Assembly (NCBI RefSeq): GCF_902779965.1
Contig: NZ_CACZDK010000023.1
Span: 1 to 64,000 of the forward strand
Direction of reading: 5' to 3'
Source of the DNA: Fibrobacter succinogenes
GTDB lineage: Bacteria; Fibrobacterota; Fibrobacteria; Fibrobacterales; Fibrobacteraceae
DNA: 64,000 nt
Under the pieces are notes generated by a model. That model saw nothing but the letters and a program-made list of their open reading frames with translations, had not been told where the DNA came from and made no database searches. Below, in pieces: positions 6,805-16,183 of the stretch (the first letter of the stretch is position 1; every line of letters begins with the position of its first letter). The position numbers and the translations under genes are program-made.

Positions 6805-8784
6805 TTAATGTAGTAAATTTTTTCCATAATAGGCACCACGTACCTTTCGAGCATCCTTGTTCATAGGACGTCCCTTGAGGTCGTACACGCGCTTTACGCT
6901 ATTCGCACGGAATTCTCCACTGCGGGTATTGAACTGGCCAATGACAGTCGTGTGTTCTTCGCCGTTCTTGTCTTTACCCACAATGACCACATTCATCTGT
7001 TCCGGAAGTTCATCCTTTATAGAAGCCACGTTGCGGTTCGCATAGTAGCCATTAGCGCGAACCGTGCTCGGCACATTGTGAATCAAGTAAGCACGCAGCG
7101 GACGGATACTGGCCCCAGCAGCGATTTTAACAAACTGACCTACAGACACGTCACCTTCAGAAGAAGCGGCAAAGCCATAGACTCGGCCCAAATCCGGACT
7201 GTCCTCGGTCCACTTCATGAAAGAATATGTTCCACGGAATTCCCAGCCATCCTTTTCGGTAACGGCATCGCGAGTCGTTTCCAAGACTACAGAGCCAAGA
7301 ATTTCAAGAGACTTGTCGCTCATCTTGATCATATACGGAGTGTAAGCTTGCAATTCTACTTCTTCCGAAGTTTTTTCCCATACAACCTGCATGGCCACGG
7401 CCTTCTTTTTATTTTCATCCAAGACAATGCCATCAAACGAAAGAACAGAATCAACACCAACTAAAAGGCTTGTCTTTATGTTGAACGGAAGCACTATGGT
7501 AGAATAGCCTTCGGTCGTAAAATCGCGTTCAAACTTCACTTCGTCAACTTCAATTCTATCCGTTATTATGAAATCATCTTCCCCGATGTAGTTTCCGTTG
7601 ATTTCAGCATGGATCTTACCCTCACCGTCTTGTGTAACGACGATATTCGGCTTGACCGGACGCAACGTTTTGCCAGCGATAGCGTTACGTTTGTCAATAG
7701 TCTCACCAGTATAACCATTACACTCAAAAATGAAACCTTCAAAGAAATTGCCTTCGCCATCGGTATAGAGAACGTCATTCGCAACTTTAACAAAGAAACC
7801 ACTTTTAGTCCCCAAATCATCAATATAAGTATAGCGGTTAGTCGTGACGGTAGCCCCAGCAAGTTCAACACCAGAAGACGAACATGTGGGTCGTGCAGCA
7901 ATGCCACTACCTTCACCATCGGCAAAGACCTCACCAGCATTTAAATATGCAACACCTTCAGTAAAAATACCATAACGGCTTTTGTCTTTGGCATGTACAG
8001 TAAGAGAGCCTCCATTTACATTAACATCATACCAAGAACCAATAGCATAACTTTTATCGAATCCTTCGGAAACTCCAGTCGCAGTCGCATCGACATCGCC
8101 TCCGTTAATTTCGATTCCTCTAGAACCAAAAATTCCTCTGAAACCAGCAGCGGTAACAGAACCGCCATTGATGATAACTTTCGCATCGGAAGCTCTAATA
8201 CCTGAAGAAACGCCTGCTGCATCGACTATACCACCGTTAACCGTGACTGAACCAGCCCAAATACCATACTCATATTCTTCAAATGAATGAGCCTTGACAG
8301 AGCCGCCATAAACGGTAAATGCATTAAATACAGATATAGCGGTGCTATTTTCCGCATAGACCTCGAACTTTCCCATATTTTCGCCAGTGCTCTGGGCATA
8401 GACGGCCAGATTCCTAAACGACATTTCGGAATTTTCATTCTTCGCAGTCAGCTTGGCGCCGTCTGCAAGAATCAGGTTGACATCCGGTCCCGTACACTGC
8501 CCGTTTTCAATTTGCTGCTTGAACGCCAAAAGATGCCCCTGGACTTCATCATACGTCACTTCGCCCTTGACCACAAACCAGCCGCCATTCTTGAACATCG
8601 GACCGTCCGGAGATTCGTCACCGGTAAGCTCGATGTAATCTGTAATAGTCTTCGTCTCGCCATTTTCGTCAATGTACTTGACAGGAGAAGGGGTAGGCAC
8701 GGCCCATGCGGTTGAAGAGATTAAAAACATCACGAGTAGGATTAAACCTATTCGCACCTTTTTAAATACATTTAAATTATTCAT
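6805..8784 (-). CDS. Secreted right-handed beta-helix surface protein with C-terminal sorting-like module
   Basis: About 659 residues, starting at the ATG preceded by AAGGA. Residues 1-28 form a signal peptide ending in STAWA. A region of roughly residues 90-330 repeats short units of the type VTVNGGxVxAxG, INGGSVTAAG and EINGGDVDATA, the spacing of a right-handed beta-helix such as the Cthe_2159-like carbohydrate-binding proteins. A second beta-rich domain follows. The last 30 residues (RVYDLKGRPMNK...GAYYGKNLLH) resemble C-terminal modules of exported Fibrobacter proteins and of type IX secretion cargo. It is probably a surface adhesin or polysaccharide-binding protein. The frame extends 48 codons upstream without a suitable start. 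Confidence 0.65.
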   Translation of the reverse strand: MNNLNVFKKVRIGLILLVMFLISSTAWAVPTPSPVKYIDENGETKTITDYIELTGDESPDGPMFKNGGWFVVKGEVTYDEVQGHLLAFKQQIENGQCTGPDVNLILADGAKLTAKNENSEMSFRNLAVYAQSTGENMGKFEVYAENSTAISVFNAFTVYGGSVKAHSFEEYEYGIWAGSVTVNGGIVDAAGVSSGIRASDAKVIINGGSVTAAGFRGIFGSRGIEINGGDVDATATGVSEGFDKSYAIGSWYDVNVNGGSLTVHAKDKSRYGIFTEGVAYLNAGEVFADGEGSGIAARPTCSSSGVELAGATVTTNRYTYIDDLGTKSGFFVKVANDVLYTDGEGNFFEGFIFECNGYTGETIDKRNAIAGKTLRPVKPNIVVTQDGEGKIHAEINGNYIGEDDFIITDRIEVDEVKFERDFTTEGYSTIVLPFNIKTSLLVGVDSVLSFDGIVLDENKKKAVAMQVVWEKTSEEVELQAYTPYMIKMSDKSLEILGSVVLETTRDAVTEKDGWEFRGTYSFMKWTEDSPDLGRVYGFAASSEGDVSVGQFVKIAAGASIRPLRAYLIHNVPSTVRANGYYANRNVASIKDELPEQMNVVIVGKDKNGEEHTTVIGQFNTRSGEFRANSVKRVYDLKGRPMNKDARKVRGAYYGKNLLH

Positions 8785-8991
8785 TTTTTGCATTCCTTCT
8801 TTATCGTTAAAAACAAATAAGCCCGACGGAATACCGACAGGACAATTTTTACAACGTTTATACAAAGAAGCACACAATAGTGTGAAAAACAACTGTATGG
8901 AAGTATAAAATGTTGCGTTTTTTAACATACAAACGCAAATTTAGACAAAAGTCTATAATACTCCCATAGCCCATTTGGGTTATAAGCATTA

Positions 8992-9678
8992 TTATTTTTT
9001 CACAATTCTAAGCAAGCCTTGCTTATTGTATTCAGGAGCATCTTTGGAGAACAGGCCCTTGAGTTCTTGACGAAGCACGTATTTTTCGTTGTCACCCCAG
9101 TCAATGATACTCCCCGACTTTGCCGGGATACCATCGCCAAAAAGGCTATCAGCCGCCATCAAGAGAGCTTCTTCCGGGTCTTCAATCGTATTCAAGATGC
9201 ACAAGTCGGGCAGCGTAAACACCGCTAGGCCAAGCGTATAAAGCGAGTCGCCCGAATCAAGGATGTTAATCCACGGGTCCATCGGATAATCGGAATCGCC
9301 AAACTGTTCTTCAAAAGCCTTTGCCGTCCAGGCCGTGCCAGACTGCTGCATGTAAACCCCGATGGCTCCGGCGGCAAACATCTTCGAAATAGCGGAGTTC
9401 ACCATTTCGACATCGTTTATGCTTTTTACATTCCCGAGCAAGAACAAAAGCGACTTGTGCGCAACAAAGGCCTTTTCTTCGTCTTCCGTCAAATCATTAC
9501 GTTCCTTGAAAATATCCAGAACATCTGGCGAAGCCGGCTGGCGTACAACGTTAAATTGGACGCTGCAACCGGGAATCATCACCGTTTTTGTATCGGCAGC
9601 GACCTTGACGTTTTCGGTAATGGAAAAAATTTCGTCAACAGCTACAGGAATCGGGAAAGCAAGAACAAACTGGTTCAT
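8992..9678 (-). CDS. Conserved hypothetical protein (possibly DUF4261-like)
   Basis: About 228 residues, no signal peptide or membrane segment. Features seen are a QFNVVRQPASPD segment, an AHKSLLFLLGN strand-turn, AAGAIGVYMQQSG and a C-terminal LLRIVKK. The layout is faintly like the DUF4261 family, but this is a weak recollection. The first in-frame start is a TTG; the ATG two codons later (9678) is preferred. It lies 12 bases downstream of the glycosyltransferase gene and may be part of the same leftward transcript. Confidence 0.5.
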   Translation of the reverse strand: MNQFVLAFPIPVAVDEIFSITENVKVAADTKTVMIPGCSVQFNVVRQPASPDVLDIFKERNDLTEDEEKAFVAHKSLLFLLGNVKSINDVEMVNSAISKMFAAGAIGVYMQQSGTAWTAKAFEEQFGDSDYPMDPWINILDSGDSLYTLGLAVFTLPDLCILNTIEDPEEALLMAADSLFGDGIPAKSGSIIDWGDNEKYVLRQELKGLFSKDAPEYNKQGLLRIVKK

Positions 9679-9690
9679 ATCCAACTCTAT

Positions 9691-10908
9691 TTAAAATTTT
9701 CGAACAACACTTTCAATCGCCATGTGGAGCAAGTTCGGGTTACTCCATTTTGGCATTTTAACGCAAGATTCAAAAGCCTTGGCAAGCGTTTCGGCAGAAA
9801 GCTCTTCCGCCTTGATTTCAACAGCATAGCCCTCTTTTGACAAATCATGCGCAAGGACAATCTGTTCAAACTGCCCCGGAGTTGGCACAAAGATACATTT
9901 TGCACCGAGTTCCGCCATATCCATCACAGTGCTGTAGCCGCCTCGACTGACCACATAATCGGCTCGTTGCACGACATCCGCAAATTCAGCCGTTGCCAAA
10001 TGCGTGTGGAACTCGATATTCTGTTCGGTCCACGTTTTATACCCTGCTGAAGGCTTCCCGAGAATCATCATGTGGCGACCTGGAATTTTTAAAAGCGCTT
10101 CGCGCAGTTGTAATTCGAATTGCGTACGCGCAGGTTCCACGCCCGACACAACAGCAACAACCTTGAACCTCGAAAAATCTCTCGACTTCGGCGAGGCCTC
10201 AGCGGCATTCCATTTTTCATTGACCGTTCGAGCCATAAATTCAGACACGCTCATCAAGTCCACATCGCGTTCCAGATCGACATCCTTTGGAATCGGCGGA
10301 TTTTTATCGCGCGCTACAAGCATCGCATTTTCCGAAAATCTTGAGAGCGGCCCAACGAAACGCATCGGCTTATTGCCCGGGGTTGCACCAGAATGCGAAA
10401 GCGAACCTGCATAACCCGGGAAAAATTCCAAGTCCGGCACCCAGACTTCATCGAACTTGCGCATCACATTTGAATGCCACATGACACCAAGGCGTTCAAA
10501 CGCCGAAAAGATTTTCGGGAACGCAATCCGGCGCTGGTGCGTCATGTAAATGCTATACGCTCTTTTCGAATAAAATGCAAAACGGTTATCCGAAAACAGC
10601 ACATCGAAACCATAACGTTCGACCATTTCTTCGGCAAAATGATGTTCGAAACGCATCACGGCATTCAAGTGCATACTGTTTTTGAGCAGCCAAAGCGCCA
10701 TGTTATAGCCATGCTTTGGATACACGATATTGTAGCTCGGAGCAAGACGTTGTCTGAGTTCCGGGAACACCTCACGGTAAAAACTTGCATTTGCCTTCAC
10801 GACGGCAAGTTCCACCTCGGCTCCTGCCCGCAAGAACTCGCGGATAATGGGCACACAACGCGTTGCGTGCCCAAGACCCCAATCTAGCGGAGCTACAAGG
10901 ACTTTCAA
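9691..10908 (-). CDS. Glycosyltransferase, MJ1255/MurG-like (GT-B fold)
   Basis: The 405-residue protein starts MKVLVAPLDWGLGHATR, the nucleotide-sugar transferase loop of the MJ1255 (TIGR00661-like) group; the GLGH motif is at residues 11-14. The C-terminal half has VSRGGYSTVMDMAELGAKC and FVPTPGQFEQ, the UDP-sugar-binding region of GT-B enzymes such as MurG. Donor and acceptor are unknown. The start codon is TTG and overlaps the stop of the upstream membrane protein by four bases (TTGA), showing that the two are co-translated and suggesting one glycan pathway. Confidence 0.75.
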   Translation of the reverse strand: MKVLVAPLDWGLGHATRCVPIIREFLRAGAEVELAVVKANASFYREVFPELRQRLAPSYNIVYPKHGYNMALWLLKNSMHLNAVMRFEHHFAEEMVERYGFDVLFSDNRFAFYSKRAYSIYMTHQRRIAFPKIFSAFERLGVMWHSNVMRKFDEVWVPDLEFFPGYAGSLSHSGATPGNKPMRFVGPLSRFSENAMLVARDKNPPIPKDVDLERDVDLMSVSEFMARTVNEKWNAAEASPKSRDFSRFKVVAVVSGVEPARTQFELQLREALLKIPGRHMMILGKPSAGYKTWTEQNIEFHTHLATAEFADVVQRADYVVSRGGYSTVMDMAELGAKCIFVPTPGQFEQIVLAHDLSKEGYAVEIKAEELSAETLAKAFESCVKMPKWSNPNLLHMAIESVVRKF

Positions 10909-13445
10909 TTTTCAGCCTCTAGCCAAGCGTGTGCCCAATCACCATGGTCGCAATCTTTATCATTGCCCATCAGCACACGCAAATTGAGTGTTTTTGCGCC
11001 CTTGATATTGAGTCTCAAGCGTTCCTTGTCTGTCGTATAAAGCTTCTTGGAATGGTAAATTTCTCGACCATCCGCTTCGACAGCAAAGTAAGCTCCATCA
11101 CCGCAGGCACTTTCATCATCAAGACCAACAACCGCATTGAACCAATCGTAGCTGCGCGAAAGCGTATATACCAAAGACGAATTGGCATGGCTACCAATGC
11201 CATAACGGAAAGGTTCACCATCAAGCATTAACTTGTGGCGGTCCACCGTAGCATCCATCTGCGGTTCGCCCCATTCCTGGGAAAAACGCTGCATTTTAAG
11301 CCTTGAGAGAAGAGCCACGTTTTCGCCTTCAATAAAGAAATCCCTGTATGTGACAAGCGTATCTTCGTCCGGCATGGAGCAGCTCAATACCACGCGGTTC
11401 ATACCTGTGCGAATCTTTGCAGAATCCAGAAGCAACGTATCGGCATTGCTCGAAACAAGCATTTCGCCCTGGTCCTTATCGTTCACCTTGTAATCGCAGG
11501 CAATCGATTCCGGGAAGCGCTTGTTCACAACAATCATGCCGTTCGATTCTTCGGTCACCAAGAAGTTCTGTGCGTAATGCGAGATGCCCTTCTTCGAAAG
11601 GATCTTGTAAATAGCAAGTCCGTAACCGAAATCGCGAGCGTTCATCAACACGCGTTCATTCTTGAAACCGTTGAGAATATCATCAATCTGGTCGGTCGTC
11701 TTGAAGCCCACCACACGACTTGCACGGTTGACTTTTCCATAGCCATCCTGACCGCGCACGAGATAAATATTCCCGCCCGATTTTTGCATCCATTCAACAA
11801 ACGTTTCGGTGCTCCAGCTCTTGAACGAACTTTCGCTAAACGAAGTATGTCCCGAGGCTAGCATCTGCCAAGGCCTTGCGTAAATGAACACAGAATTTTT
11901 CGGATACTTCGCCAGTTCCGTATTCAAGAAATCTTCTTCGGTGAGGAGTTTGTTCTTATAATAGAGCATGTTCGACTTGTAACTCGGAGCATGGTAAAGC
12001 ATGAGCCCCACCGACAACAAGCAAGCGACAGAAGCAACAATCTTTGCAGCAGCATCGTCCTTCATCTTCGTCGTGAAGACTAGCGCATCGTAAAGGCCTA
12101 GCGCCATCAAAAGCGCAAACATCGGGAGCGCCACAAGCACATAGCGCTGGTTGATATCAATCGTAAACGTACCGGACACGTTCAGGAGGATCACGAAAAT
12201 CTGCAAGCAGAACGTGATACCCAAGATGAACCCGCGAATATAACGGCGGGAATAGAACATGCGGAACAAGAGCCACACTGTAGCCAAAAGCAAAATCACG
12301 GTAAACGTCGTGTAGAACGGATTTTCCATGATACCGCCAAACGAAGAATCCGTTTTGAGGTTCATCATGACTTCGATGTTCGTCTTCAAGTTGAACCACA
12401 AATTTTCGAGCGAGTGAGCCGCATGCGTGCCGCCCTGGAAATCGTAACCGCGATACGCCGCCATCGTATTGATCGAAGGCCAGCTCACAAAAATCACAGA
12501 CGCGACAAATGCGGGCAAACGATAAGGCTTTTCAAGGAAATAGCGGTAATAGTAAAGCGCAAACGGGATAAACGCAAACACCGTTTCTTGGCGAGTCTGC
12601 GCAAAGAATCCAAGCAGCGGAACCGTCAAAAGGAAATGCTTCCACGTGACCTTGTTCGTCGGCACAAAAGCATACCATGCCATCAGAACCGCAAGCAACA
12701 GAATGTAAAGAACTTCGGTCGAAGCAGAGCGCGACTGCAACAGGTAAATCGGCATGCCACCCAGGAACGCCGTTGCCGCCAGTGCAAGCTTATCGCTCTT
12801 GAACCATTTGCTCAGCGCGAGGAAAAACGCAATCAAGCTCAGAATGTAGAACGGATAGTTCACCATCAAAGCCGTATCGCGGTTCGGCTCCATGAAGTTG
12901 AACACGAGCGAATAGACAAATCCAAGAGCCTTGCCCTTGAAGTTGTTCACCTCGGTCTTGCAATCCAGAACGCCATCCGTCCAGATGCCCTCGTTACAGA
13001 CACCGCCCGAATGTTGGAAATACATCTGGAGCCCCATGGACTCCCAGCTCGTCTCGTCGCTCAAGACGCGATGCGTATTACCGATGTTCCCAAAGATGAA
13101 CACCGAGAACATGATGAGCAAAAGCGCAAGCCCGCAAAAACATTTTCCGCTAGGCAGGAACCCTTTCACATGCTTTGCGACAAACGGAGCATTGACAACA
13201 ATACCCGCCACAAGCAAAAGGAACGTGAGGAGAATAGAGTAATACCCCCATTCGATGTCCCAATGCCGCGCATAAGACACGGATAAGTTATTGAATATAA
13301 AGAAAGCGGATACGAGTACGGCAACTGTAACCGCCAACATGACATTTTGAGGTTTATCCCATTGAAGGGTATTCTTCCATTCCGTAAAGGACTGACGCAA
13401 AGATTTCGGCTTCACACCATCCCTTCCTAACGATTCTTTTTTCAT
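10905..13445 (-). CDS. Polytopic membrane glycosyltransferase-like protein with C-terminal NPCBM-like domain
   Basis: An 846-residue protein. Residues 40-470 hold about ten to twelve hydrophobic helices with periplasmic-type loops, including SDETSWESMGLQMYFQHSGG near residue 130, an arrangement typical of lipid-linked-sugar (GT39/GT83-like) transferases. After about residue 480 the chain is soluble. The last 120 residues (GEPFRYGIGSHANSSLVYTL... ) match the NPCBM carbohydrate-binding fold (GIGxHAxSxxxY). The pair with the downstream cytosolic glycosyltransferase suggests glycan building on both sides of the inner membrane. Substrates are unknown. Confidence 0.65.
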   Translation of the reverse strand: MKKESLGRDGVKPKSLRQSFTEWKNTLQWDKPQNVMLAVTVAVLVSAFFIFNNLSVSYARHWDIEWGYYSILLTFLLLVAGIVVNAPFVAKHVKGFLPSGKCFCGLALLLIMFSVFIFGNIGNTHRVLSDETSWESMGLQMYFQHSGGVCNEGIWTDGVLDCKTEVNNFKGKALGFVYSLVFNFMEPNRDTALMVNYPFYILSLIAFFLALSKWFKSDKLALAATAFLGGMPIYLLQSRSASTEVLYILLLAVLMAWYAFVPTNKVTWKHFLLTVPLLGFFAQTRQETVFAFIPFALYYYRYFLEKPYRLPAFVASVIFVSWPSINTMAAYRGYDFQGGTHAAHSLENLWFNLKTNIEVMMNLKTDSSFGGIMENPFYTTFTVILLLATVWLLFRMFYSRRYIRGFILGITFCLQIFVILLNVSGTFTIDINQRYVLVALPMFALLMALGLYDALVFTTKMKDDAAAKIVASVACLLSVGLMLYHAPSYKSNMLYYKNKLLTEEDFLNTELAKYPKNSVFIYARPWQMLASGHTSFSESSFKSWSTETFVEWMQKSGGNIYLVRGQDGYGKVNRASRVVGFKTTDQIDDILNGFKNERVLMNARDFGYGLAIYKILSKKGISHYAQNFLVTEESNGMIVVNKRFPESIACDYKVNDKDQGEMLVSSNADTLLLDSAKIRTGMNRVVLSCSMPDEDTLVTYRDFFIEGENVALLSRLKMQRFSQEWGEPQMDATVDRHKLMLDGEPFRYGIGSHANSSLVYTLSRSYDWFNAVVGLDDESACGDGAYFAVEADGREIYHSKKLYTTDKERLRLNIKGAKTLNLRVLMGNDKDCDHGDWAHAWLEAEN

Positions 13446-13639
13446 AGTGAGTTAAATATAACATTATTTTTCGCACAAGATTCAATACAGTTTTTACAAG
13501 CAACTCGATTAAAAGCACACCATTTTTACGCGAACGTCCTATATCGTTCTATATAATACACCGTCCTCAAAATGTCTCCTTTTTTTCGCATTTTTCAATC
13601 AATTTTTCAAAAGAACCTCTTTAAACGCAGAAATAATCA

Positions 13640-13668
13640 AATCTATTTTGTATATATTATAGGGAGAA
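13640..13668 (+). promoter_or_regulatory. Putative promoter/leader shared with 17391-17439
   Basis: An A/T-rich stretch, ATCTATTTTGTA followed by TATTATAGGGAGAA, resembles the leader of the lipoprotein gene at 17447 (ATATATTTTGTG, then ATATTAGGGAGAA). It ends about 30 bases before the ATG at 13697, which has its own GGAAGGAG site. Confidence 0.35.
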
Positions 13669-13696
13669 TTTTGCGCCACCTTGGAAGGAGTTAAAA

Positions 13697-14320
13697 ATGT
13701 TTTACAAACATTGGAAGAAAATTGCACTTGCCTTAACCGGATTTTTTTGGAATAGCTGCGATAACTCGGTAACATCGGCGAACGCCAACGGAGTGAACCC
13801 ATCAAGTTCCTCTATCGGTGACAATCAGTCTAGTTCTTCCGAAGTGACTCCATCCTCTAGCAACGATGCGTTAGGAAATATGGTCCCGCTATACGGAATA
13901 CTTTTATCCAGCGTAGTCCAATCTTCAAGTTCAAATGCAGAATCGAGCAGCAGTTTCGTGCAACCGGTGCCCGCATACGGCGTTGTAGCAGTTCCCTGTT
14001 ACGAAGACGGTAAGGGCGTCAAAATGAGTGCCGGAGTCACAGAAACAAAACTCGTTTGCGATGACGGCGTATTTTGCAATGAACGTGAAGCAATAAAGAA
14101 AGGCGAAAATGATCCATGCCGCATTAACGACGATGGCGACCTCAAGGGTGCCGTAGCCTGCCCCGATTACGGCGTTGTTTATGTCACCGAAAAAACATAC
14201 GACTGCGATGGCGTCACCTATAACGAAGCCGAATTCCGCGAACGCTACGAGAAAGCTAAAATCGTAAAAATCGACAAGAAAATCGAAGACCGCTTGAATT
14301 CCGAGAAAAATGAAGACTAA
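13697..14320 (+). CDS. rSAM-associated lipoprotein, Ser-rich linker, Y-G modules (copy 1)
   Basis: 207 residues. The N-terminus MFYKHWKK, hydrophobic core and FFWNSC (C21) make a lipoprotein signal with Trp at -3. Residues 30-90 are poly-Ser linker interrupted by PLYGIL. The rest holds PAYGVVAVPC, a CDDGVFCNE element, PDYGVVYV and finally YDCDGVTYNEAEFRERY. These Y-G and Cys/Asp modules recur in the neighbouring lipoproteins that flank two radical SAM enzymes. The strong ribosome site GGAAGGAG precedes ATG. I infer a surface-anchored substrate of the radical SAM enzymes; no enzymatic motif is visible. Confidence 0.7.
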   Translation: MFYKHWKKIALALTGFFWNSCDNSVTSANANGVNPSSSSIGDNQSSSSEVTPSSSNDALGNMVPLYGILLSSVVQSSSSNAESSSSFVQPVPAYGVVAVPCYEDGKGVKMSAGVTETKLVCDDGVFCNEREAIKKGENDPCRINDDGDLKGAVACPDYGVVYVTEKTYDCDGVTYNEAEFRERYEKAKIVKIDKKIEDRLNSEKNED

Positions 14321-14324
14321 AAAC

Positions 14325-14415
14325 GTCATCCTGGAGCGCAGCGATAGGATCCAGTTAAATTAAAACAAAGCTTTGGATTCTTCGACTTCGAACCTACGCT
14401 TCTTCGCTCAGAATG
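14325..14415. repeat. GTCATCCTG...GGATCC type dispersed repeat
   Basis: AACGTCATCCTGGAGCGCAG, then GATAGGATCCAG, then GGATTCTTCGACTTCG and CTCAGAATGAC. The two ends are imperfect inverted copies. Related stretches lie at 22989-23060, 29958-29985, 44572-44600, 46905-46945 and 59670-59705. Confidence 0.55.
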
Positions 14416-14470
14416 ACTCCAAACAAACACCTCAAAGCCGCATAACGGCGATCTCAGACATCACACCTCT

Positions 14471-14878
14471 ATGTTCTACAAATTTCTAAAATTCATTTTC
14501 CTTTCGACACTCACTCTTATTTGGGGCGGTTGCGAAAGCAAAGACCATGCCATAGCCGGGTATGGTTGCATCTCTACCCAATGCTATAACACTACTGCGA
14601 TAAACGACGCCGGCAAAGCATTCGACATCATTGAATGCGAAAACGGCGATAAATACCTAAGGCATCCGGGAATTTACGAAAGCCCTTTAGCGCCAAACGA
14701 TTTGCCCCCAGGTGTTGACGTTTTCGCCCCGCAAACAGACGAAAGAGGGTGCGGAGCTTCAAACTGCACTTACAGCAAACAAGATCTTTGCGTAGACGGA
14801 ATCGTTTTAGACGAACACGGAAATGAACAACCCGTCGGTGGATGCTACCCCACCATCGATTGCCCGGAAAAGAAATAA
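14471..14878 (+). CDS. rSAM-associated lipoprotein family member (copy 2, short)
   Basis: 135 residues. MFYKFLKF plus a hydrophobic stretch ends in LIWGGC (C21), the same tryptophan-containing lipobox as its neighbours. There is no Ser linker. The mature part begins AGYGCISTQC and has several Cys (C-N-C spacing in GCGASNC, DLCVDG, GGCYP, DCPEKK), so it is a diverged Cys-rich version of the family. Only one Y-G occurs and the 'YTxxEF' end is absent. No clear ribosome site. It follows a 150-base repeat-bearing spacer. Confidence 0.6.
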   Translation: MFYKFLKFIFLSTLTLIWGGCESKDHAIAGYGCISTQCYNTTAINDAGKAFDIIECENGDKYLRHPGIYESPLAPNDLPPGVDVFAPQTDERGCGASNCTYSKQDLCVDGIVLDEHGNEQPVGGCYPTIDCPEKK

Positions 14879-14924
14879 TCGCTAAAACTTTGGCAGCTGA
14901 ACTTAGAAATTTTAAGGAGAAAAA

Positions 14925-15782
14925 ATGAACATTCGCAAGCACTGGAAAAAGATTCTACTCACGACAACCGCCTTTTTCTGGGCAAGCTGCAACTATGAAG
15001 AAACGGCACAGCCCCTGTATGGTGTGTACTGCCCGCCAGAAGGCTGCGGCGACCGCGAACTCAGCAGTTCCAATATCACTCAGCTCTCATCAAGTTCAGA
15101 AGCGGTAAGCAGTTCATCCAAAACCAATACATCGTCCAGCAGCAACGAAGAATCCAGTTCCAGCGAAGTGACATGCACACCCGGGGATTCGGTCGTATCG
15201 TACTACCCGCCCTCCTATTCTGCGGACATTGCCAAGATGGGCGCCGAAGAACGTGCAAAACACGCCGGAGTTGAAAAAATTGACAGCATCCAACAAACAA
15301 TGCAAACAATTCCGCAATGTCTCGCCCAATTGCGCATGGAACTCGACATGTTTGTTGCACTATATGGCGCCCCGAATGTGTTCCCCAAAGACGAAGTTTG
15401 CAGTGACGGCACAACACGCCCAACACAAGAATACCTCGATTATCTAAAAATGAAAGAGGAATGGGAAAAGAACAAGCCCGCATTAGACGAAGAATGCCAA
15501 AAGATTTACGAAGACAAGCTGAAAGAAATCGAACAAAACGTTAAAAAGTGCCTTGCAACATCAAATCCCAACACAGACTTGACTATTTGCGATTTTGATG
15601 CCATGTGCCCCGAATATGGCGTAGATTCAAAATGCACTTATAAATACACTTGCAACGACGGTGTCACTTGCCACAGAACCGCAGGTGAAACCAATATGGA
15701 TTGCACCAACAAGCAAGGGGAAAAAGTCACCTACTCCAAAAACGAATTCGATAAAAAATATTACACGAAAAACGGTTATTAA
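14925..15782 (+). CDS. rSAM-associated lipoprotein family member with Ser-rich linker (copy 3)
   Basis: 285 residues. MNIRKHWKKILL and FFWASC (C22) form the family lipoprotein signal, then PLYGVYC, then a Ser-rich tether at about residues 46-82. Residues 100-220 are a helical, charged segment unique to this protein (coiled-coil-like, with EEWEKNK and EEC...YEDKLKEIEQ). The end returns to family modules: CPEYGVDSKC, YTCNDGVTCH, and KVTYSKNEFDKKYY. AAGGAG precedes ATG. Its stop overlaps the start of the next lipoprotein by one base (TAATG), so the two are coupled. Confidence 0.68.
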   Translation: MNIRKHWKKILLTTTAFFWASCNYEETAQPLYGVYCPPEGCGDRELSSSNITQLSSSSEAVSSSSKTNTSSSSNEESSSSEVTCTPGDSVVSYYPPSYSADIAKMGAEERAKHAGVEKIDSIQQTMQTIPQCLAQLRMELDMFVALYGAPNVFPKDEVCSDGTTRPTQEYLDYLKMKEEWEKNKPALDEECQKIYEDKLKEIEQNVKKCLATSNPNTDLTICDFDAMCPEYGVDSKCTYKYTCNDGVTCHRTAGETNMDCTNKQGEKVTYSKNEFDKKYYTKNGY

Positions 15783-16105
15783 TGTTCAACAAGCACTGGA
15801 AAAAATTCGCACTTGCAACAGCCGCTCTATTCTGGAGTGGTTGCAGCGATGATTCGTCAAGCAACAATCCATCAACGGGCAACGAACCCATAGCGTGTAC
15901 ACTTCAATCATATATTTACGACACCATCGAGTGCGGACATTCCACGACAACCAATAATAACTTCAATTGTGATGACGGATTTGAATGCCACCAAACTCCA
16001 GAATGCGATAGCAAGATCTACTGTTCAGATAAACAAGGCCAAAGCATCTCTTACACCACAGAAGAATTTGATATAAAATATTTTATACAGAAAAGAAATT
16101 TCTAA
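15782..16105 (+). CDS. rSAM-associated lipoprotein family member (copy 4, short)
   Basis: 107 residues. MFNKHWKKFAL and LFWSGC (C21) are the family signal and lipobox. The mature chain is about 86 residues: a short SDDSSSNN linker, IACTLQSYIYDTIEC, FNCDDGFECHQTPEC, then SISYTTEEFDIKYF, the family's 'CDDGxxC' and 'YTxxEF' modules. The Y-G motif of the other members is missing here. It overlaps the upstream gene by one base and is the last lipoprotein before the first radical SAM gene 78 bases downstream. Confidence 0.65.
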   Translation: MFNKHWKKFALATAALFWSGCSDDSSSNNPSTGNEPIACTLQSYIYDTIECGHSTTTNNNFNCDDGFECHQTPECDSKIYCSDKQGQSISYTTEEFDIKYFIQKRNF

Positions 16106-16183
16106 AAAAAACTTATAAATTTAATCATTAACCACAACACTTAAAATTTCGCCCCTACCTTTTACCTACCATCTAAAACCTAT

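Noticed and set aside
12414-13286. 290-codon plus-strand frame opposite the membrane glycosyltransferase
   Set aside because: Arg/Gln/His-rich antisense product of a gene with recognisable membrane and NPCBM-like parts.
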